Source: Symbiodinium natans (lineage: Eukaryota > Sar > Dinophyceae > Suessiales > Symbiodiniaceae). From it: a stretch of DNA of 64,000 nt. How positions within the stretch are numbered: the first letter of the stretch is position 1; each line of letters opens with the position of its first letter. The notes below the pieces were generated by a model. The model was not told the DNA's origin. It searched no databases and saw only the letters and a program-made list of their open reading frames with translations. The position numbers were made by a program, and so were the translations under genes. The stretch spans positions 725,001 to 789,000 of the forward strand of contig CAJNDS010002812.1 in the NCBI GenBank assembly GCA_905221605.1, in the 5' to 3' direction. Shown in pieces: positions 40,380 to 49,070 of this stretch.

Positions 40380-40526
40380 AGGGACTAGGCAGGTAACCTG
40401 TAATTTTTGGTTATATAGAATCCTACTACATATATATATATATATACGTATTTATGTTTTTTATTTTCTTTTTTATTTATATTTATGTGTTTAACCTTGT
40501 TTGGGCTAGGGTACTCAGCCCCTAAG
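40380..40526. mobile_element. Family I-like element with TA core, ending at an acceptor AG
   Basis: CTTAGGGACTAGGCAGGTAA at the left is a diverged complement of GGGTACTCAGCCCCTAAG at the right. The final AG opens the 40527 exon. Confidence 0.6.
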
Positions 40527-40579
40527 CAAACTGGAAGGAGCGAATCGACACCATGGCGATCACGGTCGAAGTGTTCCTG
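40527..40579 (+). CDS. Candidate exon
   Basis: Starts directly after the hairpin end (CCCCTAAG|). It reads NWKERIDTMAITVEVFL and ends CTG|GCTTGGC (GC donor). Confidence 0.5.
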
Positions 40580-40595
40580 GCTTGGCACCCTCAAC

Positions 40596-40672
40596 CCTAG
40601 ACCCTAAACCCTAAACCCTAAACCCTACACCCTCAACCCTAAACCCTAAACCCTCAACCCTAAACCCTAAAC
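40596..40672 (-). repeat. CCCTAAA/CCCTCAA array
   Basis: Units with CCCTCAA variants, just downstream of the candidate donor. Confidence 0.9.
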
Positions 40673-40946
40673 CCAGCTTGAAACTCTTTGGCCCAACCTG
40701 CGACACAATCCAAGCCTCCAACGTCCCAACACCCTGAAGCCCCTTTTAGTCTTCTACACACTGAGTGGTCGCCCTAAAGTCGTAGCAAGAACGTTGACGT
40801 ATATGTGCCTTTACCACATAAGATCTAGAAACCGTGAAGTTTCCCAGTGGCAGCCATAAATCGCAAAGACAAGAATGTCGTAATCCAAAACCCTAAACCC
40901 TAAACCCCAAACCCTAAACACAGCTTGGCCTCTACGATGCCTTCAG

Positions 40947-40993
40947 CTTCCTTCGGCCAAGGCCCCCTTCCACACCGATGCTGCGACACCCAG
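40947..40993 (+). CDS. Candidate micro-exon
   Basis: Bounded by GCCTTCAG| and ACCCAG|GCGGGC (GC donor). It reads LPSAKAPFHTDAATP. Preceded by a CCCTAAA tract. Confidence 0.45.
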
Positions 40994-41031
40994 GCGGGCC
41001 CGGCCCATACTAGAGCCCTCCAAGGGTTCAA

Positions 41032-41163
41032 GGTTTAGGGTTTAGGGTTTAGGGCTTAGTTTAGGGTTTAGGGTTTAGGGTTGAGGTTTAGCGTTTAGGG
41101 TTTAGGGTTTAGGGTTTAGGGTTGAGGGTTTAGGGTTGAGGGTTTGGGGTTTAGGGTTTGGGG
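41032..41163 (+). repeat. TTTAGGG telomere-like array
   Basis: About 17 units with TTGAGGG and TTAGTTTAGGG irregularities. Confidence 0.93.
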
Positions 41164-41215
41164 TACTCCAAACGGAGTGGGTTCGTAAAAGAGGACTATT
41201 GTTTTCTTCTGTTTG

Positions 41216-41218
<3 letters not shown>

Positions 41219-41249
<31 letters not shown>
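41219..41249 (+). repeat. Poly-G run before an AG
   Basis: About 30 G then AG, directly in front of the 41251 exon candidate. Confidence 0.95.
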
Positions 41250-41250
41250 G

Positions 41251-41329
41251 CACAGGTTTCTCCCTATTTGAACAAGTGCCCCTCTGTTCCATGGCACGCT
41301 CTCGCTCTGCTGGGAAGCCGTTGATATCG
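41251..41329 (+). CDS. Candidate exon
   Basis: Bounded by the poly-G/AG and ATATCG|GTGGACC. It reads TGFSLFEQVPLCSMARSRSA and then GKPLIS. Confidence 0.5.
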
Positions 41330-41389
41330 GTGGACCCCAGCTTGAGCAAACTGAGGGCATACGTACTTGCAGCATATGTTTCTATATGT

Positions 41390-41580
41390 ATGAATGCATG
41401 TATGTGTGTTTGTATGTTTTTCATATCATATCATGTCATATATGTATATATGCTTATACATACATAATATTTTGTCAAAAGACATATATAGATATATATA
41501 TATATATGTATATGTATATGTATGTGTATATGTATATGTATATTTATATATAGGTGTGTGTGTGTGTGTGTGTGTGTGCT
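41390..41580. repeat. TATG/TA/GT microsatellite cluster
   Basis: Mixed TATG, TA and GT runs. The open frames here are low complexity. Confidence 0.9.
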
Positions 41581-41680
41581 GATGTTTTTGCTTGTGCAAA
41601 TGATGTTCCCTGATCTTGTTGATTTGGTGTTGTTTGCATCCTTTGGGACCCCATGTTTCCACTCCTCTCTCGCCTTTCAG

Positions 41681-41740
41681 CCTAGGACTTTCCTGCATGG
41701 AACAGCTGGTGCTCCTGAAGGCAGGGCTTTTGGACCTAGG
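41681..41740 (+). CDS. Candidate exon
   Basis: Bounded by CGCCTTTCAG| with a good pyrimidine tract and CCTAGG|GTTTAGGG. Exactly 20 codons in the frame PRTFLHGTAGAPEGRAFGPR. A second open frame (LGLSCMEQLVLLKAGLLDL) looks PPR-like, so the frame is undecided. Confidence 0.5.
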
Positions 41741-41812
41741 GTTTAGGGTTTTGGGTTTAGGTTTAGGGTTTCGGGTTTAGGGTTTAGGGTTTAGGGTTTA
41801 GGGTTTAGGCAG
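41741..41812 (+). other. Proposed 72-bp intron made only of TTTAGGG units
   Basis: It begins GTTTAGGG and ends TTTAGGCAG, with nothing but TTTAGGG variants between. Both flanking frames are open in phase 0. Confidence 0.5.
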
Positions 41813-41860
41813 CCTGATGAACAAAAAACAGCAAGCCCACCGAGAAGCCCACAGCGGCAG
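41813..41860 (+). CDS. Candidate exon
   Basis: Follows the 72-bp telomeric intron. It reads PDEQKTASPPRSPQRQ in phase 0 and ends CGGCAG|GCTCGTG (GC donor); a longer reading continues ARGMYAASESWLT. Confidence 0.45.
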
Positions 41861-42154
41861 GCTCGTGGAATGTATGCCGCATCTGAAAGCTGGCTAACAA
41901 GAAGTTCACGCACTTACAAAAAAACATGTTGGGAAAAGCAATCTAAGGCGCAGACTCAGACTATTAAGACCTCTTGCCCCCCAAACCCGTCTAAGCGCCC
42001 TGAACCCGAAGCCCCAGCAAGCCCCAACCTCACGCAACAATGAAGAGCTGCGCGCCGCAGACTCTGCAGCCGGATCTCGCAATCCACGCGATGGCCGGCT
42101 TTGTCATAGAGGTGCCTGGGAGATCGGGAAAGCTCTAGGGTTTGGGGGTTCAAG

Positions 42155-42263
42155 TTGGGATGTTCCCCCTTATACTATACCAGCAGTCCTTAATTGGGAT
42201 TACAGTATGATGGGGCACTCTAATCCCTATCGAGAACTGTTAGTATACGGGAGAACATCCCAA
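42155..42263. mobile_element. TIR hairpin element, family A copy 5
   Basis: TTGGGATGTTCCCCCTTATA at the left and its complement (GAGAACATCCCAA) at the right. Flanks GGTTCAAG (42147-42154) and GGTTAAAG (42264-42271), 7/8 identical. Confidence 0.88.
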
Positions 42264-42339
42264 GGTTAAAGTTTAAGGTATGGCCCGCTTAACCAGGCAT
42301 CGAAGCAGACCCCCACTGAGGGGCTCATACTTTAAACCT

Positions 42340-42441
42340 AAGTTGCTGAGTGAGTACACTTTACACTTTTTCGGATACTGTACCCCCCTATAGAACTGAA
42401 AGTGTACACTTTTTTGGGGGCTTATGAACTCAGCAACTAAG
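42340..42441. mobile_element. TIR hairpin element, family I, ending at an acceptor AG
   Basis: AAGTTGCTGAGTGAGTACAC at the left, CTTATGAACTCAGCAACTAAG region at the right. AAACCT is duplicated at 42334-42339 and 42442-42447. The AG at the element end and the duplicated bases at the start of the next exon are the pattern expected of an introner. Confidence 0.85.
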
Positions 42442-42479
42442 AAACCTTGGCAAGAAAGCTGAGCCCGAAGTTCTTCCAG
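42442..42479 (+). CDS. Candidate micro-exon beginning at a target-site duplication
   Basis: Starts right after the family I element and ends CTTCCAG|GTTTTCC. Two frames are open (TLARKLSPKFFQ or NLGKKAEPEVLP). Confidence 0.45.
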
Positions 42480-42655
42480 GTTTTCCAACAGCCTATAAGC
42501 TTCTTTTTTGAGGTTCACGGCTCAGCCATCAACTTCAAAACTTAATGGTACTTCTTTTTGAGTACCTGCTTTTGGTCTATAGATAGATCCAAGCCTAAAG
42601 TTAAGGAACGAATTAAGGGCAACCAAAGGTCCAAGTTTCCCACGTGGCCGCTGAG

Positions 42656-42719
42656 ATCCAGCAATCGCCTTTGACGACAGAGCCCGAATTCAATGCCAAA
42701 AGCAAGCCTCCCTTGCCAG
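42656..42719 (+). CDS. Candidate exon
   Basis: Bounded by CGCTGAG| and TTGCCAG|GCAAGG (GC donor). It reads IQQSPLTTEPEFNAKSKPPL. Confidence 0.45.
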
Positions 42720-42763
42720 GCAAGGCCTCCCAAGTGCTTAATTCCCTGACCTACTCACCTGCA

Positions 42764-42852
42764 GTTTAGGGTTTGGGGGTTTAGGGTTTAGGGTTTAGGG
42801 TTTAGGGTTTAGGGTTTAGGGTTTAGGGTTTAGGGTTTAACCCTAAACCCTG
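42764..42852. repeat. Telomere-like array with orientation switch
   Basis: About ten TTTAGGG units, then CCCTAAACCCTG after TTTAA at about 42836-42842: a head-to-head palindromic junction able to fold on itself. Confidence 0.93.
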
Positions 42853-42873
42853 CATCCCACCTAAATCCCCAAG

Positions 42874-42956
42874 AGACGTTTTGAGGAGCTCGGCCCTGAG
42901 TTCCTTGACTTCCAGCCGATGCCTGTGATGCAGGCCTGGACGCGACATGGGGACAG
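42874..42956 (+). CDS. Candidate exon
   Basis: Bounded by TCCCCAAG| and GGACAG|GTTTTAGGG. Only one frame is open: RRFEELGPEFLDFQPMPVMQ and then AWTRHGD. GC-rich third positions. Not recognised as a known domain. Confidence 0.6.
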
Positions 42957-43046
42957 GTTTTAGGGTTTAGGTTTTGGGGGTTAGGGTTTAGGGTTTAGGG
43001 CTTAGGGCTTAGGGCTTAGGGTTTAGGGCTTAGGGTTTAGGATCTG
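42957..43046 (+). repeat. TTTAGGG/CTTAGGG array at an intron 5' end
   Basis: Starts at the donor of the 42874 exon; includes a local run of GGGCTTA variants. Confidence 0.92.
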
Positions 43047-43314
43047 GGCTTTTCTCCCCGCTCCGCAGACCGCGATAGACTCGTCTAGGTCTTCGCGGGC
43101 GTCCTTTTTGTTGTAGGGGGCTCTTCCCTAGCGGTATCCGAAATCACCCTGGCCCCATGAGTGCTATCGGCTGTCGAGACACTTGCAGTGTGAAGTAGGC
43201 TTACAGCACAGAAAGACAACAGGCCAGCCCAGAGGCGAGTTCATGCGTATGACTGTGCCCGTGTAGACACCCTGAAGCTAGACCGGGTATGAAAAGTCAA
43301 ACCAACCATCCCTT

Positions 43315-43435
43315 AGTAGCTGAATCAGTACACTTTATCTGTTTGGGGTACGATAGTCCCCTACAGAACTGAAAGTGTGCACTTTTTTTTTTTTTTTTTG
43401 GGGGGGGGGGGGGGCTTATGAACCCAGCAACCAAG
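43315..43435. mobile_element. TIR hairpin element, family I, ending at an acceptor AG
   Basis: AGTAGCTGAATCAGTACAC at the left, CTTATGAACCCAGCAACCAAG region at the right, with poly-T/poly-G inside. ATCCCTT is duplicated at 43308-43314 and 43436-43442. Confidence 0.85.
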
Positions 43436-43483
43436 ATCCCTTGCTGTGGCATCTTGTGACGAGGCGCTCAAGGGACTGCACAG
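43436..43483 (+). CDS. Candidate exon beginning at a target-site duplication
   Basis: Starts with the ATCCCTT duplication after the hairpin's AG; ends TGCACAG|GCACATG (GC donor). It reads SLAVASCDEALKGLH, PPR-like (x-x-A-V-A-S-C-D). Confidence 0.5.
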
Positions 43484-43499
43484 GCACATGGGGAGCCAT

Positions 43500-43554
43500 C
43501 GCGCGCTGCTTTTGGTCGGTGCCTGAGGCTTTCCCCCTACATCATGGACCCTGG
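43500..43554 (+). CDS. Candidate exon
   Basis: After GGGGAGCC, reads ARCFWSVPEAFPLHHGPW and stops at TGG|GTTTAGGG. The left boundary is not fixed. Confidence 0.35.
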
Positions 43555-43642
43555 GTTTAGGGTTTAGAAGGTTTAGGGTTTAGGGTTTAGGGTTTAGGGT
43601 TTAGGGTTTAGGGTTTAGGGTTTAGGGTTTAGGGTTTAGGGT
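43555..43642 (+). repeat. TTTAGGG telomere-like array
   Basis: Twelve units directly after a candidate donor. Confidence 0.95.
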
Positions 43643-43772
43643 AGATTTGGAAGATAACAGCGTGAAGTGCCTCTTGTTATGGTGACGCAGCCCATGATCC
43701 CAGCACGACCCTGAGCCCTCACAACCGGATCCCAAAATCACATGTAGCCCACCGCTTGTCTTCACTGAACAG

Positions 43773-43810
43773 TTCAAGTGTCGAGGAGCAAGACCAACAG
43801 CGGCATGCAG
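43773..43810 (+). CDS. Candidate micro-exon
   Basis: Bounded by CTGAACAG| and CATGCAG|GTGTTACC. It reads SSVEEQDQQRHA. Confidence 0.4.
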
Positions 43811-43996
43811 GTGTTACCTGCATAGGCACTGTTCATAGGTTCGTGGGTTTTGGCCCGTATAATCGTGAAACCTCCGACTGCGGGCGCAGTTATTGGTCTA
43901 GGGTTCAGGCTCTGGGCCGGGTTTCGGCAGGGCCTTTCATGTAAGGGGTGAGGGACGTGCGACCCAAGCTATACTGCCTAGCCATTGTCAGCCTAG

Positions 43997-44109
43997 AGTC
44001 GAATCCAGCGTGGCTTGGCACGAAGTTCTGCTGGTGTTTCTCAAAACCTTCCGGGCACAGTGCTGTGCCCGGCTGTTTAGAATCTACGGGCCCGTGTACT
44101 CTGTGCATG
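43997..44109 (+). CDS. Candidate exon
   Basis: Bounded by GTCAGCCTAG| and GCATG|GTGTGTAGG. The frame reads VESSVAWHEVLLVFLKTFRA then QCCARLFRIYGPVYSVH. Hydrophobic and well formed, but no domain recognised. A possible next exon is 44130-44190. Confidence 0.5.
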
Positions 44110-44221
44110 GTGTGTAGGGCGGCAGCACAGGTGCAATATCCACAATCTTCATCCGGACGAGGCGGGTTGTGATGCACGCTTCATTTGGCGTGAATGGACC
44201 CTAAACTCCCGGTTTTCCTAG

Positions 44222-44272
44222 TTCTGCGCAAACCTCATGGCCGTTGCTTCCATCCGGATTGTTGCTCACACT
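44222..44272 (+). CDS. Candidate exon, penultimate
   Basis: Bounded by GGTTTTCCTAG| and CACACT|GTGTTTGGGG. It reads FCANLMAVASIRIVAHT, 17 codons in phase 0. The proposed intron that follows is only 41 bp, very short even for this window. Confidence 0.45.
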
Positions 44273-44313
44273 GTGTTTGGGGTTTGGTGTGAGAAACTCT
44301 TGGCTGCGTGTAG

Positions 44314-44427
44314 CATGGGGCAAACATGTGTGTATTCCTGTTGGTTGAGGACGGATTGAGGATTATCCCGGCCCCTGAGCAGCAAGACCCCGGGGCCATC
44401 GTGATGTGGAGTGTCGAGAACGTTTGA
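44314..44427 (+). CDS. Candidate terminal exon with stop
   Basis: Bounded by GCGTGTAG| and TGA at 44425-44427. It reads HGANMCVFLLVEDGLRIIPA, then PEQQDPGAIVMWSVENV. Phase-compatible with the 44222 exon. If right, one gene ends here. Confidence 0.5.
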   Translation, partial: HGANMCVFLLVEDGLRIIPAPEQQDPGAIVMWSVENV

Positions 44428-44810
44428 TGGCATAAGGGCTGATGATTGGGAGCTCAGGCTCGTTAGTTTTTTTTGTTTGGGGTGTCGGAGTTTTGGAGGT
44501 TTACTGGTGGCTCCGGGTTGATCAACATAGGACTGACTGCTTGCGCAGAAGAACCACAGCAGCTACGCCTACCGTGTTTCCTTCTTTGGTGGAGGTTAGG
44601 ATCCTGAATGGCCTCTGATTTGAGCCCTTTTGATTGCCACAAGGCTGACTCCTGAAAGCCACCAAACAACACCCAAGATTCCCTGAAATGCGCTTATTCC
44701 CTGCTTTAGGGGGTCAGTTTACATTTTCCCCATTAACAGGTTTATGGTCTAAGGTCGCATCAAAATGGCACCATGTTCGTCTCAAAGGTTACTGGGGAAC
44801 CTAAATCTAG

Positions 44811-44910
44811 GGGTCGGAATCATTAATGACTACTCATAGTATTCCCTTACAGCCCCTATATTGTACTATAATGACCCTCCAAAATCCTATTCCTATATTG
44901 TTAAGGCCCC
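44811..44910 (+). repeat. Dispersed hairpin element, family F
   Basis: AGGGGTCGGAATCATTAATG...TATTCCCTT...CCAAAATCCTATTCC...GGCCCC. Confidence 0.8.
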
Positions 44911-45042
44911 ACTTACTCGCCACAGAGGCCAGAGCAGCCCACTCCAGAGTCGATACCTCCTGGAAGAAGTGGAGGCCCCCCACCGTTTGGGAACCCATCT
45001 GAGCCCTAGGCACGGCAAGCATGTATAATCTGCATAATTATG

Positions 45043-45092
45043 AATATATATATATATATATATACATGTGTACCTATATATATATATGTATA
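45043..45092. repeat. TA microsatellite
   Basis: TA repeats with CATG interruption. Confidence 0.95.
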
Positions 45093-45270
45093 AATGCACA
45101 CTTATCTATTCATATTTTATTTATACATGATTTATACTGACAGTCGGGTACTCCCTTCTTCAAGGGTAAGACCTCGACCCCCCGCCCGTGCAGTTCCTTT
45201 GCTGATGGGTTTGGTCTTCTTGATCGACTAGTATGAAGGTAAGATGCGTAAGGGAGCTACATCCTTGGAG

Positions 45271-45375
45271 GTTCTTTACTGTAACTTTAGATCCCTAGCC
45301 TTTTTGGGTTTGTTTGGTTTCTGAATGAGGCAGCTAACAATTTAATTGACAGCTACCCTCCTAAGTGCAGCCAAG
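45271..45375 (+). repeat. Dispersed ~105-bp repeat, family K copy 2
   Basis: Same plan as 781-883 (CTTTACTGTAACTTTAGATC ... GTGCAGCCAAG). Confidence 0.7.
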
Positions 45376-46064
45376 CATCTGCTGGTCCAAGTAGCAGCAG
45401 GATCGTTTTTGCAGCCCCTAGGCCTTTGTCCTGCATTGATTTGCACCGAACCCTCAAGGCCCAAGCCCTAGAGGCCCATTGTTTTCATAGAGAAGTTGAC
45501 ACGAACCCTAAAACCCTAAACCCTAGCAAGCTTAGCCGGCTTAGCCCCAAGATCAGGCTGCGGCGGCCTGGCTAAATCGCCATCTCGAGCCCAGGCGAGT
45601 TGTTTTGGGGCTTGAGGTTTGGGGCTTAGGGTGGGCTGGGTGTCATTGAAGGTTTAGGGGCTTCTGGCTTATGAGGTTCATAGGGCTTGCCTGGGTTACG
45701 GCCCTGAGGGCTTAAGATTTCTGGCTTCTAGTTTTCTATCAATTGGGTGGTTCTCTAAATTAGGGTTTTTGTTGGGGTCCTTACTTCAAGGGTGCCCTTC
45801 CATATATAGGACCCACGAAGGAGCCCCAATTTGGAAAAGCCTGGCCAAAGTAGGAAGCCACAAGAAGCCACAATAGTGCACTGTGGGTTGCCGTGATCAG
45901 AAAACAAGCTGCCGGCTGATCTCCTTGCTTTCAAAAACCCGAGTCCTCATCTGAACCTTCTACCCCTAAACGCTTCGGGCTTAGGGTCTAAGATTTAGTG
46001 ACCCCAAACTGAGGGGGCTTCGGGTTTAAGTTTAAGATTTCGTGCTGGGGTCTGCTACTCCCAG

Positions 46065-46151
46065 AGTCGCAGGAAGCGTCGGCCACTAGTTCTGGCCTCT
46101 GCCGCCCCGGGCCGCGCAGAGGCAGCGCTCGCCAGCGTAGCTCGACATAAG
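46065..46151 (+). CDS. Candidate exon, PPR-like
   Basis: Bounded by TACTCCCAG| and ACATAAG|GCTTCG (GC donor). 29 codons, one frame reading SRRKRRPLVLASAAPGRAEA and then ALASVARHK; A-S-A-A-P-G-R-A-E-A-A-L resembles the PPR core. A second frame is also open. Confidence 0.5.
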
Positions 46152-46295
46152 GCTTCGCTGCCAACGTGTTGGAGGTTGAAGTATTCGGGCTTCGGGGTCC
46201 TATGTAGAGTTTTTCATGGGCTCTTCATTCATATGAGGGTTCATAGGGTTACAACTCGAGTTGAGAGAGAGTTTCGGGCCGAAAGGGCAATCTAG

Positions 46296-46397
46296 AGGGG
46301 TCGAAATAAATACTACTCGTATTCCCTTCTGGTCCCTTTGTAATTATATACAAACAACCCCCAAAGCCCTATTCTAGTTCTCCAGGCCCCTATATTA
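46296..46397 (+). repeat. Dispersed hairpin element, family F
   Basis: AGAGGGGTCGAAATAAATAC...TATTCCCTTCTGGTCCCTTT...CCCCCAAAGCCCTATTC...GGCCCCTAT. Confidence 0.8.
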
Positions 46398-46691
46398 CAT
46401 AACTGCGCCGGTCTTGAGCTCGCTTAACTCCAAACCCAGCATCCCCAGATCCCTTGACCCTTCCAGGGCCTCCGAGGATCCTAAACAAATGGATCCTCAA
46501 CCTTCGGGTTTCGGGTTTAGGGTTTAAGGTTTAGGGTTTGAGGCACGGGAGGTTTGTTGCCTAGACAGTGTTTAGTCGCCTGATACCTATCTTTTCACCC
46601 CAACCAATCAAGCTGATCGTCACTAAGTAGCCGCTCAATCGGAAACTTCAACCCCAAAAGCCCTGAGTCGTGAACACAAACCGAAGCCCGA

Positions 46692-46835
46692 ACCCCCCTA
46701 AACCCTAAACCCTAAACCCTAAACCCTAAACCCTAAACCCTAAACCCTAAACCCTAAACCCTAATCCCTAAACCCTAAACCCTAAACCCTAAACCCTAAA
46801 CCCTAAACCCTAAACCCTAAACCCTAAACCCTAAG
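46692..46835 (-). repeat. CCCTAAA telomere-like array
   Basis: About twenty units, the second longest array in the window. Confidence 0.97.
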
Positions 46836-46843
46836 CCGCGCAG

Positions 46844-46879
46844 CCCTGAGCCTGTGGCCCTCGGCCGTGTTGAGCTCAG
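46844..46879 (+). CDS. Candidate micro-exon
   Basis: Bounded by GCCGCGCAG| and AGCTCAG|GTTCGAG. It reads LSLWPSAVLSS. Weak because very short. Confidence 0.35.
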
Positions 46880-46916
46880 GTTCGAGAGGCGGCCGCCCAG
46901 GCAGGGCTACGGCGAT

Positions 46917-47010
46917 GTAGGGTTTGGGGTTTGATATGGTTTAGGGTTTGGGGTTTATATGGTTTAGGGTTTGGGGTTTATATGGTTGAGGGTTTGGGGT
47001 TTATATGGTT
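46917..47010 (+). repeat. ~24-bp higher-order telomeric repeat
   Basis: Units of TATGGTTTAGGGTTTGGGGT type repeat about four times, so a compound of TTTAGGG, TTTGGGG and TTTATATGG has amplified. Confidence 0.9.
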
Positions 47011-47278
47011 TTTTCGGGTTTAGGGTTCAGGGTGAATTCTTGGGTTACTTGGGTTCAGGGTTTGGGGTTCGGAGTTCAGGGTTTGGGGGGGCTTGGGAGC
47101 CAGCAACGAGGCTGGGTTCTTGCATTGCGGAGAGGTGAGGAGCATGGGCTCCTTGCCCACACTCCTGCAAATGAGAGTGTTGTAGAGACACTGCTCTGAA
47201 GACCACTTCAGTGCTTTGGTTTTTTTTACAACCTTCGGGCGCAGGTGCATGACACTCATGCAGACAGGCGGCAGCTGA

Positions 47279-47326
47279 AGAACCCTAAACCCTAAACCCT
47301 GAACCCTAAACCCTAAACCCTAAACC
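47279..47326 (-). repeat. CCCTAAA tract at an intron 3' end
   Basis: Six units, 40 bp before the acceptor of the 47367 exon. Confidence 0.93.
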
Positions 47327-47366
47327 CCCCATTCCCCAAATGCTCAGTCTTGGCGGCTTTCTGCAG

Positions 47367-47448
47367 GGAGCGATGGCCTGGCTGCTGCTGCGCAACGCCG
47401 ACCCGTCTCTGTGGCTTGGCGGGAAGAAGCCGAACGCCTTCCTGGCTG
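47367..47448 (+). CDS. Candidate exon
   Basis: Bounded by CGGCTTTCTGCAG| and GGCTG|GTTCTTTGG. It reads GAMAWLLLRNADPSLWLGGK and then KPNAFLA. Strong G/C third-position bias and good splice signals. No family recognised. Confidence 0.6.
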
Positions 47449-47606
47449 GTTCTTTGGTTTCGGGTTTCGGGTTTAGGGTTTAGGGTTTAGGCACCTTGCA
47501 TAATTCGCTTAAAGGGTATGTATATGCATATATATATATATACATATATATAAATAGGGCCCTAATTCCCTCATTCCCTACTAAGAACCAGGGGCCTCCA
47601 CCACAT

Positions 47607-47716
47607 GCGGGTTTACGAAAATAAGGCGCCCCTATAAAAAAAGCCCGAAATACGAGGATTCCTCATTATGAGGGCCCCAATAAGGTACCCTAATTTCGGA
47701 AACCCCCACATGGTGT
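47607..47716. repeat. Dispersed element, family G copy
   Basis: GCGGGTTTACGAAAATAAGG at the left and CCTAATTTCGGAAACCCCC at the right are inverted complements. Confidence 0.8.
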
Positions 47717-47945
47717 AGGGTTTACACAGCGCCCAGAACTATAGCAAGGCTCCCTTGCATGGACATCGGTTCAGACGCCGCCAAGTCCAGAGCAGCACAG
47801 TGTCCAGCTCTGGGTGCACCCCCCAGAGAAGGACCATCCGACTTCAACATCCGAGCCCATGCCAAACCACGTGGAAATATTAACACGTAAAGCAAATGAA
47901 GCTCGCGCACCCTCAAAAGCCTAAGCCGTGAACATCATCAAGCCT

Positions 47946-48085
47946 CCTGCAAGTCGTTTTGGAGCTGCAATATTGCGGATGCACCTCGCAAGGTGGGGCG
48001 AGCTTGAAAAGCTGCTGGAGGACCAACTTTGGTCGAAGAGGGGTCAGCTTGAATCGATCCTTAGACCTCTGAACATTGAGTGGCT
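47946..48085 (+). CDS. Candidate exon
   Basis: After CATCATCAAG| the frame stays open for about 46 codons and includes LARWGELEKLLEDQLWSKRG. PPR/TPR-like helical pattern. The 3' end is uncertain. Confidence 0.45.
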
Positions 48086-48357
48086 TTGTATAGTTAAGGG
48101 TTCTGAACTCCAAACCCCAAACCACGACCAGCCGGCTTGGTTTTTGACTGCAGCTCGGGCAGTCCACAGACGTCAACACTCAGACGGAAAACGACAGTTC
48201 CCAAGCCAAAGAATTCGAACGGTTTTTGCGTGGAGGGTTTCCAGGGAGGGTTATTGCCCGAGCCGGTGTGTTCGGCTGAGACCATAAGGGCTAGATGCGA
48301 GGATGGACACGTAGGTAGAGCACAACGATCGTAGGAAACACGCTGCTTTGCCCAAAC

Positions 48358-48474
48358 AACCCTAAACCCTAAACCCTAAACCCTAAACCCTAAACCCTAA
48401 ACCCTAAACCCTAAACCCTAAACCCTAAACCCTAAACCCTAACCCCTAAACCCTAAACCCTAAACCCTAAACCC
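48358..48474 (-). repeat. CCCTAAA telomere-like array
   Basis: About 16 units. Confidence 0.97.
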
Positions 48475-48561
48475 ATTCATCCTGGGCAGGAGCTTTGCGT
48501 TCCCCTGATTCTGCCCCATACTCGGCGGGAGAGCAGCCGCGGTCTCAGGATTCTTCTTCTC

Positions 48562-48987
48562 TACCTGACAACTCTGATGTAGTTCCCTTTTGGGTTAGTT
48601 ATTGGTTATTGGGGGTTCATTTTATCGTTAAAAAACCCTTTTTGCGTTAGCTATTAGTTATAGGGGGTTCTAGTATACTACCCCAAAAAAGGTATTGTTT
48701 CGTTAGAAAAACCCTTTTTGGGCTAGTTATAGGGGGCTTCTAGTATACTACCCCAAAACAGGTATTCTAACGTTAAAAAACCCTTTTTGGGTTAGGTATA
48801 GGATTCTAGTATACTACCCCCCAAAAAGGTATTTTAAGGTTAAAACACTCTTTTTGGGTTAGTTATAGGATTCTGATATACTATACCCCCAAAAAGGTAT
48901 TTTTCCGCGAAAAAAAACCTTTTTGTGTTAGTTATAGGATTCTAGTATACTACCCCAAAAAAGGTACTACATAAGAACCTTTAGGTA
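48562..48987. mobile_element. Family C element with six-fold amplified core
   Basis: Single outer ends TACCTGACAACTCTGATGTA and AGAACCTTTAGGTA enclose six tandem cores of CCTTTTTGGGTTAGTTATAG...TAGTATACTACCCC. Core starts are at about 48585, 48636, 48712, 48781, 48848 and 48918 (period about 70 bp). Other family C copies have one core. Confidence 0.88.
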
Positions 48988-49070
48988 GATCTTGGTCTCG
49001 TCCTGGCGCGCTAAAATAGCAGGCGGGGGACGTGGAACGACAGTGTCCCGTAAAGCAGGTGTTGCCACAG

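Larger units (their letters stand above)
44428..46064. other. Intergenic or intron-like stretch
   Basis: Contains family F (44811-44910) and K (45271-45375) elements and a TA microsatellite (45043-45092). An exon-like block 44932-45020 (CGCCACAG|...CAT|GTATAATC) has all three frames open and is not called. Confidence 0.4.

Noticed and set aside
48562-48987. CRISPR-like array of regular repeats
   Set aside because: The ~70-bp units are contiguous variants of a hairpin core with no unique spacers, and the setting is eukaryotic.
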